Shown: positions 55,841-64,000 of the stretch, piece by piece
Layout: each line of letters begins with the position of its first letter
Numbering within the stretch: the first letter of the stretch is position 1
From: a virus
IMG/VR virus record: IMGVR_UViG_3300025313_000944
Span: 23,333-87,332 of that record
Strand: one strand, 5' to 3'
Length of the DNA stretch: 64,000 bases
The notes under the pieces: model-generated
Databases searched by the model: none
Told to the model about the DNA's origin: nothing
What the model saw: only the letters and a program-made list of their open reading frames with translations
Position numbers and translations under genes: made by a program

Positions 55841-57015
55841 CACACCAATTCCTGCAAATGTTGATGCCAAAGTTTGGCAACACTAATCCAATTAAATTGG
55901 GGTTGCTGAGTATATTCAAACATCTTGGCAGCGTGTAAATAACGTAATTCTTTGTCGTAATAATATGTATTCAAAGCCTCGACAACATCATCTTCATGTA
56001 TAATACCGCCCTCAGTATTAATCTTCAGGTTGGATAGGTATTGTCTGGCTGGCAAAAGCAGTCCACGGTCTTTGAATATTTCCGCTGTAGCAGCAAAGCC
56101 GGGCACTATTTGGGGCACTCCACAAGCTGCTTGCTCAAAATTGACCAAACCCCAACCTTCACCAGAACTTGTATTCAATCCAATATCTGCCGTGTTATAA
56201 ATGATATTCAATAATTCTTCTGATACCGTACTTCCAGGGGTAAGATTGGGATCAGTCAATATCAATTTATTTGCACTTTCGATGCCATTGAGTTTACATT
56301 CTCGCATCATTAAAGGTATGATACTCCAACCTGCATCTACCAAGCCCATATGTAGATACAATCTGGCGTCTGGCTTGTTTTTCGCAAATTTGCAAAATGC
56401 TTTGATGGTAGTATCTATACGCTTCCTAGGTTGGTTTCGATTAGCATTGAAGACGATGAAATCTTCATCCTTTAAACCATTCAGGCTTTGGCGAGCTTCA
56501 CTTTTATTGACTGGAAAATATATATTGGTATCGACACCGTGTGGTACGATTGAAACTTTGCGCCGAAACCCAGCTTCCCGCAAAACTTGCTTGGCAAATT
56601 CTGTATAAACTAATACTTTATCCACTCGATAAAGTGGGTCCATCCATTCTGGATCATAACCATAAGCGTCTACTGGAAAGTAAATAGCCGTTTTGAAGTT
56701 TTCCAATTTAGCTTCTTTCAAGATATATAAGTAATCCAGTATTACCCATATATCGTTGAATAGAACTACAACTTCAGGCTTTATAGCCTTAACGATAGTT
56801 TCCAACCGTTTGTAACCTAGTTGATCTCCACCCAACACAGCCGGGTAAATCTTGTATGGGTAGTTGTGTGGATCACCGTGATAATTAACACCCAATACGT
56901 GGATGTCATACATACCTGTGTTGAACAATCCATTCAATACGTTGTGTGAAACGCGGCTGAACCCGGTTTGTGTTACTGCGTCGCCACACCATAGCAGACG
57001 AACGTTACTTTTCAT
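55840..57015 (-). CDS. Glycosyltransferase, GT4-like (GT-B fold), 391 aa
   Basis: ATG 57015 is chosen as start. GT-B features: LLWCGDAVTQTGFSRVSHNV in the N-domain, VSIVPHGVDTNIYFP between domains, and the C-domain ADIGLNTSSGEGWGLVNFEQ with an E-x7-E-type pair. It transfers a sugar from a nucleotide-sugar. First of a seven-gene cluster interrupting the head-tail module. Confidence 0.85.
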   Translation of the reverse strand: MKSNVRLLWCGDAVTQTGFSRVSHNVLNGLFNTGMYDIHVLGVNYHGDPHNYPYKIYPAVLGGDQLGYKRLETIVKAIKPEVVVLFNDIWVILDYLYILKEAKLENFKTAIYFPVDAYGYDPEWMDPLYRVDKVLVYTEFAKQVLREAGFRRKVSIVPHGVDTNIYFPVNKSEARQSLNGLKDEDFIVFNANRNQPRKRIDTTIKAFCKFAKNKPDARLYLHMGLVDAGWSIIPLMMRECKLNGIESANKLILTDPNLTPGSTVSEELLNIIYNTADIGLNTSSGEGWGLVNFEQAACGVPQIVPGFAATAEIFKDRGLLLPARQYLSNLKINTEGGIIHEDDVVEALNTYYYDKELRYLHAAKMFEYTQQPQFNWISVAKLWHQHLQELV

Positions 57016-57721
57016 TGTATGATTTTGCCTTTTCCCTTTCTTCGTCGCTGCCGGGGTAAAATCCCCACTTCTCGTAGAAATACTTTCTATTGGCATTGAA
57101 TTGATTATGAAGTGGTGGAATTCCAGCCTCTTTTACTGTACGCGAACCGTAATGTGCAAACCAAGCCCACAGATCACACGAGGCATCTATACCTTCCCCA
57201 CGCATGCGATGGTGGTAATCGTTATCCTCGAAGTAAGCTATCTTGAAACCTTCATCGAATAAACCTACTCGTGTTATGGTGGGAACAGTCAACCCAAAAC
57301 AACTGAAATTCATAGCTCGACTATATCTAGGTATTGGCTTGGTGCAATACATCAAGGTACTGGGGTTGTTACCCACGTTGGTTCCACTGACAGCATCCTT
57401 ACCCTCTACGAATAAAGTTTCTAACATTCTGTCGAAAGCTTCTTCGTGCATAACCAAATCATTATTCAAAATGAAGATAGCTTCACAATCATCGTGGGAT
57501 AATCCCCAATAAATAATTTGATTCCAAGATTTAGCCACGCCGAGATTTTCTTGATTGAAAATATAATCGTAACCTGACTTTTCGATCCACTCCTTAGTTT
57601 CATCCCCTGAGCCATTGTCTATTACCAACAACTTCCAAGGGTGGTTCATTTCAATACTTTCCACCGTACCAACTAAGTACTTTTTCAAGTTGATGGTTGG
57701 TACACCAATATAGACTGTCAT
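57005..57721 (-). CDS. Glycosyltransferase, GT2-like (GT-A fold), 238 aa
   Basis: ATG 57721 with AAGGAGTAAAGGA upstream. GT-A motifs: KLLVIDNGSGD, NLGVAKSWNQII, IFILNNDLVM (Asp metal ligand), YFEDNDYHHRM. It would add a sugar to a growing glycan. Overlaps the neighbouring genes. Confidence 0.85.
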   Translation of the reverse strand: MTVYIGVPTINLKKYLVGTVESIEMNHPWKLLVIDNGSGDETKEWIEKSGYDYIFNQENLGVAKSWNQIIYWGLSHDDCEAIFILNNDLVMHEEAFDRMLETLFVEGKDAVSGTNVGNNPSTLMYCTKPIPRYSRAMNFSCFGLTVPTITRVGLFDEGFKIAYFEDNDYHHRMRGEGIDASCDLWAWFAHYGSRTVKEAGIPPLHNQFNANRKYFYEKWGFYPGSDEEREKAKSYNEK

Positions 57722-57725
57722 TCCT

Positions 57726-58946
57726 TTACTCCTTAAAAAATATCCATGTGGGCCACTGTTCATTCGTTGCGTAGAGTGTATGTTTCTTGTCTTTCAGAAA
57801 ATCGAACACTGCGCTCCGCACACCGAATTCACTGCCACAAATATTTTCCCCATCCAAAAAATCGTGTCCTGCCACCAAACCACCACTACGTACCTTTGGA
57901 TACCAAGTTTGTAAGTCTTCTGTAGTGCTGGTATATGAATGGTTGGCATCTATATACACAAAGTCTAAATCACCAATTATATTGGCTGCATCCTTAGAAA
58001 AAGCTTTTATAACATTGTAACGACCAACGAAGGGGGCTAATCGTTCCAAAGTTTCTGTATAATTAGCATTGTGTGCCTCATCTGAAACGTTAGAAATATC
58101 CTTGTAATTAGGAACATACTTCCAAGCATCAATTATGTGTAGTTTCTCCAACCAAGTATTATGCAATAAATATTCGGCGTATTCGCCTTTTTGCGTGCCA
58201 ATTTCTGCCCCAACTTTATAACCACGTTGACTTATTAATCTGTGTAAATCATTACGTGTGATAATCTCGCTTGGTGCAATAACCCAATTAACTCGCTTCA
58301 GAATATCGTAGCGACCTGGATTGCCAGCGAAGTGATAGATATAAGCTGTCATTGCAGCAAAATTGGAAGGAAATTGGTAGTTCCATTCTTGTCCCAAATC
58401 GTGATAGCCACCCAATTGGCTATAGATAGCCATATTCAAAGGTATCTGATCCCACCACTGGGTATTCGTACCCAGAAACAAATTGTAGGCTATCTTATAT
58501 AACTCGGTGTGGAATTCCCTATTTATCAGCACCACACCCGCATTGCAGAAGTCTCGACTGATTAAATCGACATCTAATCTGCCTTCCACCTCTTTGAGCG
58601 ATAATACCTGTTGGATATCTCTATATGCTATTTGCACATTTACGTTGTATGCGGGTGGAAAGTGTGATTGTTGATTCTTGACTGCGTATAGAAATCTGGG
58701 ATCACACAGCTTAAATGGGTTGGGGGTATCACTCCTCACGACTATATCTGAATCCAGAACCAAAATTCTATCGTGATCACACAAGTCGAAAGCCAACAAC
58801 TTCACGGCTGAATGATGGTGTTTGGTTGGATGCTGCTTGATTTCTATAAAATCACATTCCCACCTTCGTGCAGCATCCTTCATGCTCTGTCTGGTATTTT
58901 CTGACATCACGTCGTTGGTGTTGATGACTAAGATAGTTTCAGACAT
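57726..58946 (-). CDS. Fusion of a GT8-like glycosyltransferase and a SAM methyltransferase, 406 aa
   Basis: N-terminal half: DRILVLDSDIVV (DxD at 65-67), FCNAGVVLINREF, WDQIPLNMAIY and HFAGNPGRYD are GT8-type marks. C-terminal half: GYKVGAEIGTQKGEYAEYL and LDFVYIDANHSYTSTTEDL with GHDF are typical of Methyltransf_24. One protein could add a sugar and methylate it. Confidence 0.8.
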   Translation of the reverse strand: MSETILVINTNDVMSENTRQSMKDAARRWECDFIEIKQHPTKHHHSAVKLLAFDLCDHDRILVLDSDIVVRSDTPNPFKLCDPRFLYAVKNQQSHFPPAYNVNVQIAYRDIQQVLSLKEVEGRLDVDLISRDFCNAGVVLINREFHTELYKIAYNLFLGTNTQWWDQIPLNMAIYSQLGGYHDLGQEWNYQFPSNFAAMTAYIYHFAGNPGRYDILKRVNWVIAPSEIITRNDLHRLISQRGYKVGAEIGTQKGEYAEYLLHNTWLEKLHIIDAWKYVPNYKDISNVSDEAHNANYTETLERLAPFVGRYNVIKAFSKDAANIIGDLDFVYIDANHSYTSTTEDLQTWYPKVRSGGLVAGHDFLDGENICGSEFGVRSAVFDFLKDKKHTLYATNEQWPTWIFFKE

Positions 58947-59692
58947 TCCAGCACCTCTTCTACTGTCGGATTGATTGGATAGAAATTATTTTCACTTCTA
59001 ACTACGTGGCGCATGTCCCAATGAATTGAGTCATGTGGAGATACTTTGGGGAAATCGAACCCATTAGCTAACACTAACATGGCTGACATAATGCCAACGA
59101 AGCCAACTGACTTAGCCAACCAAGTTGTAGTCTCTAGCATATCTAAACCGGTCTTGTCGATTGCATTACCCTCGACTGCATCACCCCAACCGCCAACTTG
59201 AATTACCTTGATGGGTGATTTTTCTATAATTTCTTGGAACAATCCAGCATAAGTTGTCTTGCCTCTGGGGGCTACACAAATGTATGGCTCGTCTAGAGTT
59301 TCAAAATCTGGATATTCATATTTAACTTCTATACCATTGTGTGCTTGAATTCCAGCGAGCATGGCGATATAGTTTGGTAGTGGCCTGTCAGGAACCTGTC
59401 TATAGCCGAGTTGCCAAACTGTGTCATACAAGTTAATATCTACTGGAATATACCAAGGCTGAACCCCTAAGTCCATACGTTCCACCGCATAATTGTCTGG
59501 CATGAAGAAATTGTCGATGAAGGACTGGTGCTCGAACAACCTCTTTAGTGGTTCACAATATTTGCTGGTGTAAAAATCACAGGTGGTTTTTCTATGATTA
59601 CAAATCCAACGCATGGCTGGCATCACGTACAGAGAATCACCGATTTTACCTGGGTGAGTGAAGGCCAACCTGCCCTTTTCAATAAGTCCCAT
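58928..59692 (-). CDS. GT9-like (heptosyltransferase-type) glycosyltransferase, 254 aa
   Basis: GKIGDSLYVMPAMRWI near the N-terminus and IKVIQVGGWGD with TTWLAKSVGFVGIMSAMLV near the C-terminus fit the GT9 pattern. The donor is unknown. Overlaps its neighbours by 1-19 bases. Confidence 0.72.
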   Translation of the reverse strand: MGLIEKGRLAFTHPGKIGDSLYVMPAMRWICNHRKTTCDFYTSKYCEPLKRLFEHQSFIDNFFMPDNYAVERMDLGVQPWYIPVDINLYDTVWQLGYRQVPDRPLPNYIAMLAGIQAHNGIEVKYEYPDFETLDEPYICVAPRGKTTYAGLFQEIIEKSPIKVIQVGGWGDAVEGNAIDKTGLDMLETTTWLAKSVGFVGIMSAMLVLANGFDFPKVSPHDSIHWDMRHVVRSENNFYPINPTVEEVLECLKLS

Positions 59693-60303
59693 TAACCTCT
59701 CCTATAAATATCATTAAACATAATGCGTTCTATTTTATTGTAACCTCTGGCGGTGAGGTATTCATCTTGTTCTATATTGTGGGGTTCGAGATTTGCAGCA
59801 TCGTAATAAAGGTTCTCTACCGCAATTACTTTCAATCCCCATCTATCCAAATTGATTCCACGTAGAACATCTAATTCTGAACCCTCCGTGTCTATGGCCA
59901 AGAAATCCACATGATCTACTTTGGCAACGTTCTCTATGAACCAATCCAAGGTGCGTACTTTTACTTTGATAGTGGTCAGATGTTGTGGGTGGTCGTAATA
60001 AATTAGACCCGTCCCCCCAGCCTCTCCATTTGGTCCGTGTCCAAGATTATATATATAGAAATCTACATTATCTTTGTTTTCCGTACCCATAGCATAATTA
60101 TACACATTTTTGCGGCTAACAAGCATCTCTTGGCAATGTGGGTTTGGTTCTATGCAGAATACTTCCCAACCTTTTTCTTCTAATAAATAACTATTATTGA
60201 GCCAAGTTGCGTGGTAAGCTCCTACATCTATACAGATACCTTTATAATTTTTATCAAACAAGTCTAGAACGAATTCAGCCACACCTTCGGTATTATAATC
60301 CAT
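59692..60303 (-). CDS. FkbM-type methyltransferase, 203 aa
   Basis: GICIDVGAYHATWLNN (SAM motif I), VFCIEPNPHCQEML, and HVDFLAIDTEGSELDVLRG are the FkbM-family marks. These often O-methylate sugars. Overlaps the sulfotransferase. Confidence 0.82.
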   Translation of the reverse strand: MDYNTEGVAEFVLDLFDKNYKGICIDVGAYHATWLNNSYLLEEKGWEVFCIEPNPHCQEMLVSRKNVYNYAMGTENKDNVDFYIYNLGHGPNGEAGGTGLIYYDHPQHLTTIKVKVRTLDWFIENVAKVDHVDFLAIDTEGSELDVLRGINLDRWGLKVIAVENLYYDAANLEPHNIEQDEYLTARGYNKIERIMFNDIYRRG

Positions 60304-60991
60304 TGAATAATTTCAACCCAAACTCGTACAATTCTAAATCGTATTCATTAGCCAATTCTAATTTTTGCAAAGTGGAAGCATCTAAATTATTTGCTGGGTG
60401 CCTAGGTTTTTCATTGTTCACTTGAATTAAGGGCAATCCAACAAAGTCACTCAAACATTGTAATGATTTATCAAACTGTTCTTTAATTCCCACGAAAGGA
60501 AACGTAGTTAATCTGGCTTTGGCTTTCGTTAAATCTTCTTTGGTGGGTCGTATTTTGGTTGAGAAATCTACTGCGCATTTAATTTCTGCAATATCGAAGT
60601 CTGAAGCCAACATTCTGGTTTGTTGGTTAGCCATAACTGTAAACCAAAATGGATTGTCCAACAATTCAGATAAAGTATGATTGTCCAAATCTTCTTTGTT
60701 TGGGCCGGCCCACAACCCTTTGGTCATATAATAATTAGATACACATCTATTTATTGGCTCACCCAGTATGGTAATGAATGTAGGATTGCCTTTCAATAAT
60801 CTAATCAAGGGGTAATAAGAATGTCCTCCGATTAGATCGTAAGTATCCAAATCTATGGCCTCTACAAAATATTCCCAATTTCTGTAAGGGCAAACTGTCT
60901 TACCTACTTCTCGATAAGCATTAGCCAAAGCCACACCAAGTGAAGTACCTGCCGTTCTCGGCAAGTGAATAAATACCAATTGATTATCCAT
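60293..60991 (-). CDS. Sulfotransferase-like protein, 232 aa
   Basis: FIHLPRTAGTSLGVAL is the 5'-phosphosulfate-binding loop of PAPS-dependent sulfotransferases, and GEPINRCVSNYYM is the 3'-phosphate motif. It could add sulfate to a glycan. Uncommon in phages. Confidence 0.78.
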   Translation of the reverse strand: MDNQLVFIHLPRTAGTSLGVALANAYREVGKTVCPYRNWEYFVEAIDLDTYDLIGGHSYYPLIRLLKGNPTFITILGEPINRCVSNYYMTKGLWAGPNKEDLDNHTLSELLDNPFWFTVMANQQTRMLASDFDIAEIKCAVDFSTKIRPTKEDLTKAKARLTTFPFVGIKEQFDKSLQCLSDFVGLPLIQVNNEKPRHPANNLDASTLQKLELANEYDLELYEFGLKLFNGL

Positions 60992-61211
60992 ACGTTTTTT
61001 CGGTAACAGTTATATCTTCATTACCAAGCAATTCGTCGATGACCCGGATCAACTGATTGCGCCTAGCATTTAACTTTAAAGCTTTGCGAGCTGCCTCAGC
61101 TACAACGTGGTCATCCTCGTTGGCATAATCTTCCTGAACCATGAAAAGTTTTACATTGTTCGTGATGAGTTCATCCAAAAGCATTCCAAAACTCTTCATC
61201 ATTATACCCAT
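60984..61211 (-). CDS. Small unknown protein within the glycan cluster, 75 aa
   Basis: ATG 61211 lies 5 bases after AAGGTGAG. Helical (FGMLLDELITNNVKLFMVQ, AAEAARKALKLNARRNQLI). No family is recognised; perhaps an accessory of the nearby transferases. Confidence 0.5.
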   Translation of the reverse strand: MGIMMKSFGMLLDELITNNVKLFMVQEDYANEDDHVVAEAARKALKLNARRNQLIRVIDELLGNEDITVTEKTYG

Positions 61212-62407
61212 ATCTCACCTTCTTGAGTAATTAATCTCGGCTTGGGTAACATCACCAAGACTTTTCCGCCATTATCAATGTAACTCTGCAATTTTGGCAG
61301 TATGTTGTCAGCAAATTGCCAGATCAACAACACGATATAATCTGGATTAGCATCTAAAATTTCTTTTTCTGGTACGATGGGAATATTAGTTCCGACCATC
61401 TTTAGCCCAAACTTATCAGGATGTATCTCGCCAATAGCTTTTATCTTGGAATTATCCAACCCGAAATATTGTAGGACCGTGTTGGCTTTGGTACTGGCCC
61501 CCAAACCGCAGATTGACTTATTTTTATTTGATTCGAAGAATTGATTAACTTTTTGCTTTAATTCTTGAACTCGCTTGGCAAATTCTTGCAATGAGTCATC
61601 ACGCAATTCCAAAAATTCTTTTATTAGCATGCACACGAGGTGTGGTTGTATGCCCCTCTCACCGGTGTGACAGGCATAAACCCGCAGGCTACCACCGTTG
61701 ACTTTGTTGTACTCAGCATCGAAAATTTCCAACCCAACTTGATCGAAGAGATCGAGTAGATTATCTAAAGAATAATATTCTAAATGTTCGGCGCAAATAT
61801 TATCGAAGCCATTAGTTTTTAGCATAGATAAGAGGTCCATGATTTGCACCACAAATATACCGCCAGCAGCCAATGAATTTTTAACATCTTGTAGAAATTT
61901 CAATGGGTCTGGTAAATCGTAGAACATGGCGATAGCAGTAATAACTTTGGCTGGTTTGCAATCTCTTGGCAATACTTCATACGAAAAATAATCATTTATG
62001 AAAGCATTACAATGTTTCTCTGCCTCTATCCGCAAATTGTAAGCTGGGTCAATTCCAACTTTATAGATATAATCGGGGTAGAAATTTAATAATGATCCAT
62101 CATTGGTACCGATGTCCACAACTATATGCCCCGGTTCAAGCGTAACATATTTTTGAACACTATCTACAATATCACTAAGAGCTGTCACCATTGAGCCATT
62201 CAAAGCACTGCGGTACCAATAGTACCGATACATTTTATCCAAATCTGCGGTGTCCATCAGTTGGGCTAATCTACATTTTGAACACAACCCTAACCGTAAT
62301 GGAGCCTTTTCAAGCTGCTCATCACCACATATAAAAGTAGATGGGTAGATTTCTCCCAAATCTAAAACCTGCTTTAATTCTCCCTTACAAACCCTGCAAC
62401 CTTCCAT
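61202..62407 (-). CDS. Sugar C-methyltransferase-like protein with zinc domain, 401 aa
   Basis: An N-terminal zinc site (CRVCKGE, CSKCRLAQ) as in Methyltransf_13, then VVDIGTNDGSLLNFYP (SAM motif), and a C-terminal Rossmann-like domain (CGLGASTKANTVLQY, VLLIWQFADNI). This three-part layout matches NDP-hexose 3-C-methyltransferases. It would make a branched sugar. The last cluster gene next to the connector gene. Confidence 0.8.
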   Translation of the reverse strand: MEGCRVCKGELKQVLDLGEIYPSTFICGDEQLEKAPLRLGLCSKCRLAQLMDTADLDKMYRYYWYRSALNGSMVTALSDIVDSVQKYVTLEPGHIVVDIGTNDGSLLNFYPDYIYKVGIDPAYNLRIEAEKHCNAFINDYFSYEVLPRDCKPAKVITAIAMFYDLPDPLKFLQDVKNSLAAGGIFVVQIMDLLSMLKTNGFDNICAEHLEYYSLDNLLDLFDQVGLEIFDAEYNKVNGGSLRVYACHTGERGIQPHLVCMLIKEFLELRDDSLQEFAKRVQELKQKVNQFFESNKNKSICGLGASTKANTVLQYFGLDNSKIKAIGEIHPDKFGLKMVGTNIPIVPEKEILDANPDYIVLLIWQFADNILPKLQSYIDNGGKVLVMLPKPRLITQEGEIWV

Positions 62408-62417
62408 TCAATTCTCC

Positions 62418-62948
62418 TTAGAAATTTTCACTCTCATACCGATTCGGTGGAAAACGAAAACCTAGAAGCTCCCCCTTTTTCGAGCGAGCCAATCTCTGTC
62501 TACGTTCTGGTACCAGCTTATTTAATTCTTCCCAGTCTCTAATCAAGCTGGCTTCCTGCATCTTGGCACCAGTCATATTACTGAATGAAACTTCGTCATC
62601 CCGCCATGATACAGCATTACTGCCAACTGTATAGATTAAACCGGATTTAAGAGCGATTGCAGCAGCCAATAAGATAGGTCGTTCATCCCCGTACATAATT
62701 ATTGGCGGTGAGGCGTGTGTGAATACATCGGTGCTGCTTCTGGCCACATCCCAGTTCTCGGTGCTTGCATTATAAGTTGGCACATAACGACTGTTCCAAC
62801 GCGGCATAAGCATCTTTAGCCCAGCCAGAAGTACCAATTTTAATGTATCATTTGAATACGTAAAGGTAGAACCGGTATCTCCTAAGTGTATTCTTAAGTA
62901 ATCTGTAAGGTAATCGAGGTCACTCGTGTATGTAAGTTCAACAGCCAT
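62418..62948 (-). CDS. Head-tail connector (adaptor-like) protein, 176 aa
   Basis: Helical N-terminus (LDYLTDYLRIHLGDTGS), PILLAAAIALKSGLIY, and ASLIRDWEELNKLVPERRQ. Fits small adaptor proteins that follow the capsid. Assigned by pattern and position, not by a firm motif. Confidence 0.55.
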   Translation of the reverse strand: MAVELTYTSDLDYLTDYLRIHLGDTGSTFTYSNDTLKLVLLAGLKMLMPRWNSRYVPTYNASTENWDVARSSTDVFTHASPPIIMYGDERPILLAAAIALKSGLIYTVGSNAVSWRDDEVSFSNMTGAKMQEASLIRDWEELNKLVPERRQRLARSKKGELLGFRFPPNRYESENF

Positions 62949-62960
62949 AAAATATTCCCC

Positions 62961-63236
62961 CTAGAATTGGGTTTTGAGCACCGTAAAAGTAGCTTCTATG
63001 GCAGCATTTGGTGTCGTAGTTTCCAGCCGGTAATGCCATTGACCTTCACCGCTCGCGACAAGATCAACATAATAACTACCAACCGCACTTTTAACCAATT
63101 CTGCATTTACCCCATAAGTATAAGCCGTCTTATCCCCGTTTGATTTCTTATATCGGAATATTACGGTAGTTGGATCGACGGCTGGGCTCAAAGTAAATGA
63201 GCAACGAACAGCATTTCCTGTAAAATATTGGTTCAT
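62961..63236 (-). CDS. Small beta-rich virion-like protein, 91 aa
   Basis: Short strands, GNAVRCSFTLSPAVDP, VIFRYKKSNG and GEGQWHYRLETTTPNAA. This resembles Ig-like or head-decoration domains. No family is recognised. Confidence 0.5.
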   Translation of the reverse strand: MNQYFTGNAVRCSFTLSPAVDPTTVIFRYKKSNGDKTAYTYGVNAELVKSAVGSYYVDLVASGEGQWHYRLETTTPNAAIEATFTVLKTQF

Positions 63237-63238
63237 GT

Positions 63239-63520
63239 TTAATTAACGTCCTCGGCAGTTATCGTAGTTGTTACTACGTTAGAATCTTGCACAGTTGTTA
63301 TAAATGCATCTCCTGCGGTTGGTGTAGTAACTCTGGCATCTGAAGCAATCAAGGTAGTAATTAAAGCATCACTTGAACTAAAACCATATATGGCTACGTC
63401 TGCTCCGGCGATCTTCATTGGAACCAAAATTATAACTTGTGAGATTATAATTTTGCCGCCGGATTCCAGTAATAGATGACTACCAGATTCCAACAATAAA
63501 AAGTAGTTTATAGTCGTCAT
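63239..63520 (-). CDS. Small repetitive virion-like protein, 93 aa
   Basis: Contains LLLESG twice in tandem near the N-terminus (LLLESGSHLLLESGG), a common phage virion motif, then a Thr/Ala-rich beta region (ALITTLIASDARVTTPTAG). Function unknown. Confidence 0.52.
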   Translation of the reverse strand: MTTINYFLLLESGSHLLLESGGKIIISQVIILVPMKIAGADVAIYGFSSSDALITTLIASDARVTTPTAGDAFITTVQDSNVVTTTITAEDVN

Positions 63521-63714
63521 GGGTCTGCTATAATCAACATCTGTGGCACATTGCCACGTGCCGTCACAAGCACTGAGATGTCCAGCCGCACGCGGAATTC
63601 AGCCTGCCACTCGGCAACGAAAGCATCGTACTTGATCTTGGCCGCATTGACCCGTGCCTGCTGCTCTTCTTGCAGCAAGCGGCGGGCCTGGGCGGGGGTG
63701 ATTACGGTATCCAT
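63517..63714 (-). CDS. Unknown protein, 65 aa, GC-richer coding
   Basis: Helical, Gln/Glu/Ala-rich (ARRLLQEEQQARVNAAKIKY). The DNA here is more GC-rich than in most of the window. No family is recognised. Confidence 0.48.
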   Translation of the reverse strand: MDTVITPAQARRLLQEEQQARVNAAKIKYDAFVAEWQAEFRVRLDISVLVTARGNVPQMLIIADP

Positions 63715-63971
63715 GCTGTATTCGCCTTTCCCCGCAAGCGGGCCAGCAGGTTTTGCAGACCCGTGATCTCGGCGTTGGTCAGATGCGGGATTAAATTCCC
63801 TTGCCTGATCTCGATGCTGCCATCCGATAATTTCAGTTGCACGCGGTAGGTGGCTGCTTGCGGTGTACCCTCCGCATTGGTCGGGGAGGGATCAAACAGG
63901 GTGATCTCCATATCCTCCACACTCACAGGTGTGGGCGCAACAGGTCGGGCCGGAAGGGGTGAATCTGCCAT
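63702..63971 (-). CDS. Unknown protein, 89 aa, GC-richer coding
   Basis: ATG 63971 is chosen because AGGAG then lies at a normal distance; an earlier ATG is too close. Proline-rich start (ADSPLPARPVAPTPVS), then MEITLFDPSPT and a helical end. No family is recognised. Confidence 0.48.
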   Translation of the reverse strand: MADSPLPARPVAPTPVSVEDMEITLFDPSPTNAEGTPQAATYRVQLKLSDGSIEIRQGNLIPHLTNAEITGLQNLLARLRGKANTAWIP

Positions 63972-64000
63972 AAATTTCATCTCCTATGCTGAAGGTGCAC

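Overview
This window reads as part of the genome of a long-tailed double-stranded DNA phage with a bacterial host. The evidence is a -1 frameshifted tail-assembly chaperone followed by a 1334-residue tape-measure protein, a head-tail joining module, a phage-type replication set, tightly packed overlapping genes with AGGAGG-type ribosome sites, and sigma70-like promoters. No integrase, terminase, portal or capsid gene is visible; packaging and capsid genes probably lie beyond the right edge. Several secreted or lipid-anchored proteins carry Thr/Pro/Glu-rich tails, a style common in Chloroflexota. That is only a weak hint about the host.

Layout. (1) 1-14120, plus strand: replication, recombination and nucleotide metabolism (DnaB helicase C-terminus, Holliday-junction-resolvase-like nuclease, sigma-like HTH protein, intein-containing 3'-5' exonuclease, RNA ligase, zinc/TOPRIM primase, nucleoside deoxyribosyltransferase-like protein, DUF1599-like protein, MazG, MT-A70 methyltransferase, class II ribonucleotide reductase, metallophosphoesterase, HAD phosphatase) with many tiny proteins. 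(2) 14303-31484, minus strand: about 40 mostly small genes. Among them is a peptide/amide-bond-forming set: one ATP-grasp ligase, two amidoligases of the COOH-NH2 ligase superfamily, two class I and one class II glutamine amidotransferases, plus a RuvB-like ATPase and a zinc-finger methyltransferase. A bidirectional hairpin at 14270-14295 separates (1) from (2). (3) 31485-32169: divergent control region with strong promoters in both directions, a structured leader and a tandem ~94-bp repeat. (4) 32170-36642, plus strand: a second early-type operon of small and DUF-like proteins, ending in a strong terminator. (5) 36700-37800: noncoding field of stem-loops, dispersed GGTAGCATACC sites, 19-bp iterons and palindromes, a candidate origin or control centre. 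(6) 37741-39430: a self-contained promoter-genes-terminator cassette (moron-like) with two predicted lipoproteins, flanked by imperfect direct repeats. (7) 39745-63971, minus strand: tail fibres, tail hub proteins, tape measure, frameshifted chaperones, major tail protein, head-tail joining proteins and small virion genes. This block is interrupted by a seven-enzyme glycan/methyl/sulfo-transfer cluster (55840-62407).

Three kinds of homing element coexist: a LAGLIDADG intein in the exonuclease, a group I intron with a LAGLIDADG endonuclease in the major tail protein gene, and a free-standing HNH endonuclease in the tail module.

How it fits together. The left arm copies and repairs DNA and supplies dNTPs through a cobalamin-dependent reductase. 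The amide-ligase cluster probably makes or attaches a peptide-like or amidated modification whose target cannot be seen from sequence. The right arm builds the tail and may decorate virion or host glycans. The central noncoding regions probably carry the switches that time these operons. Two genes (MT-A70 at 8152 and a zinc-ribbon gene at 31484) appear frameshifted and should be checked against reads before being called dead.
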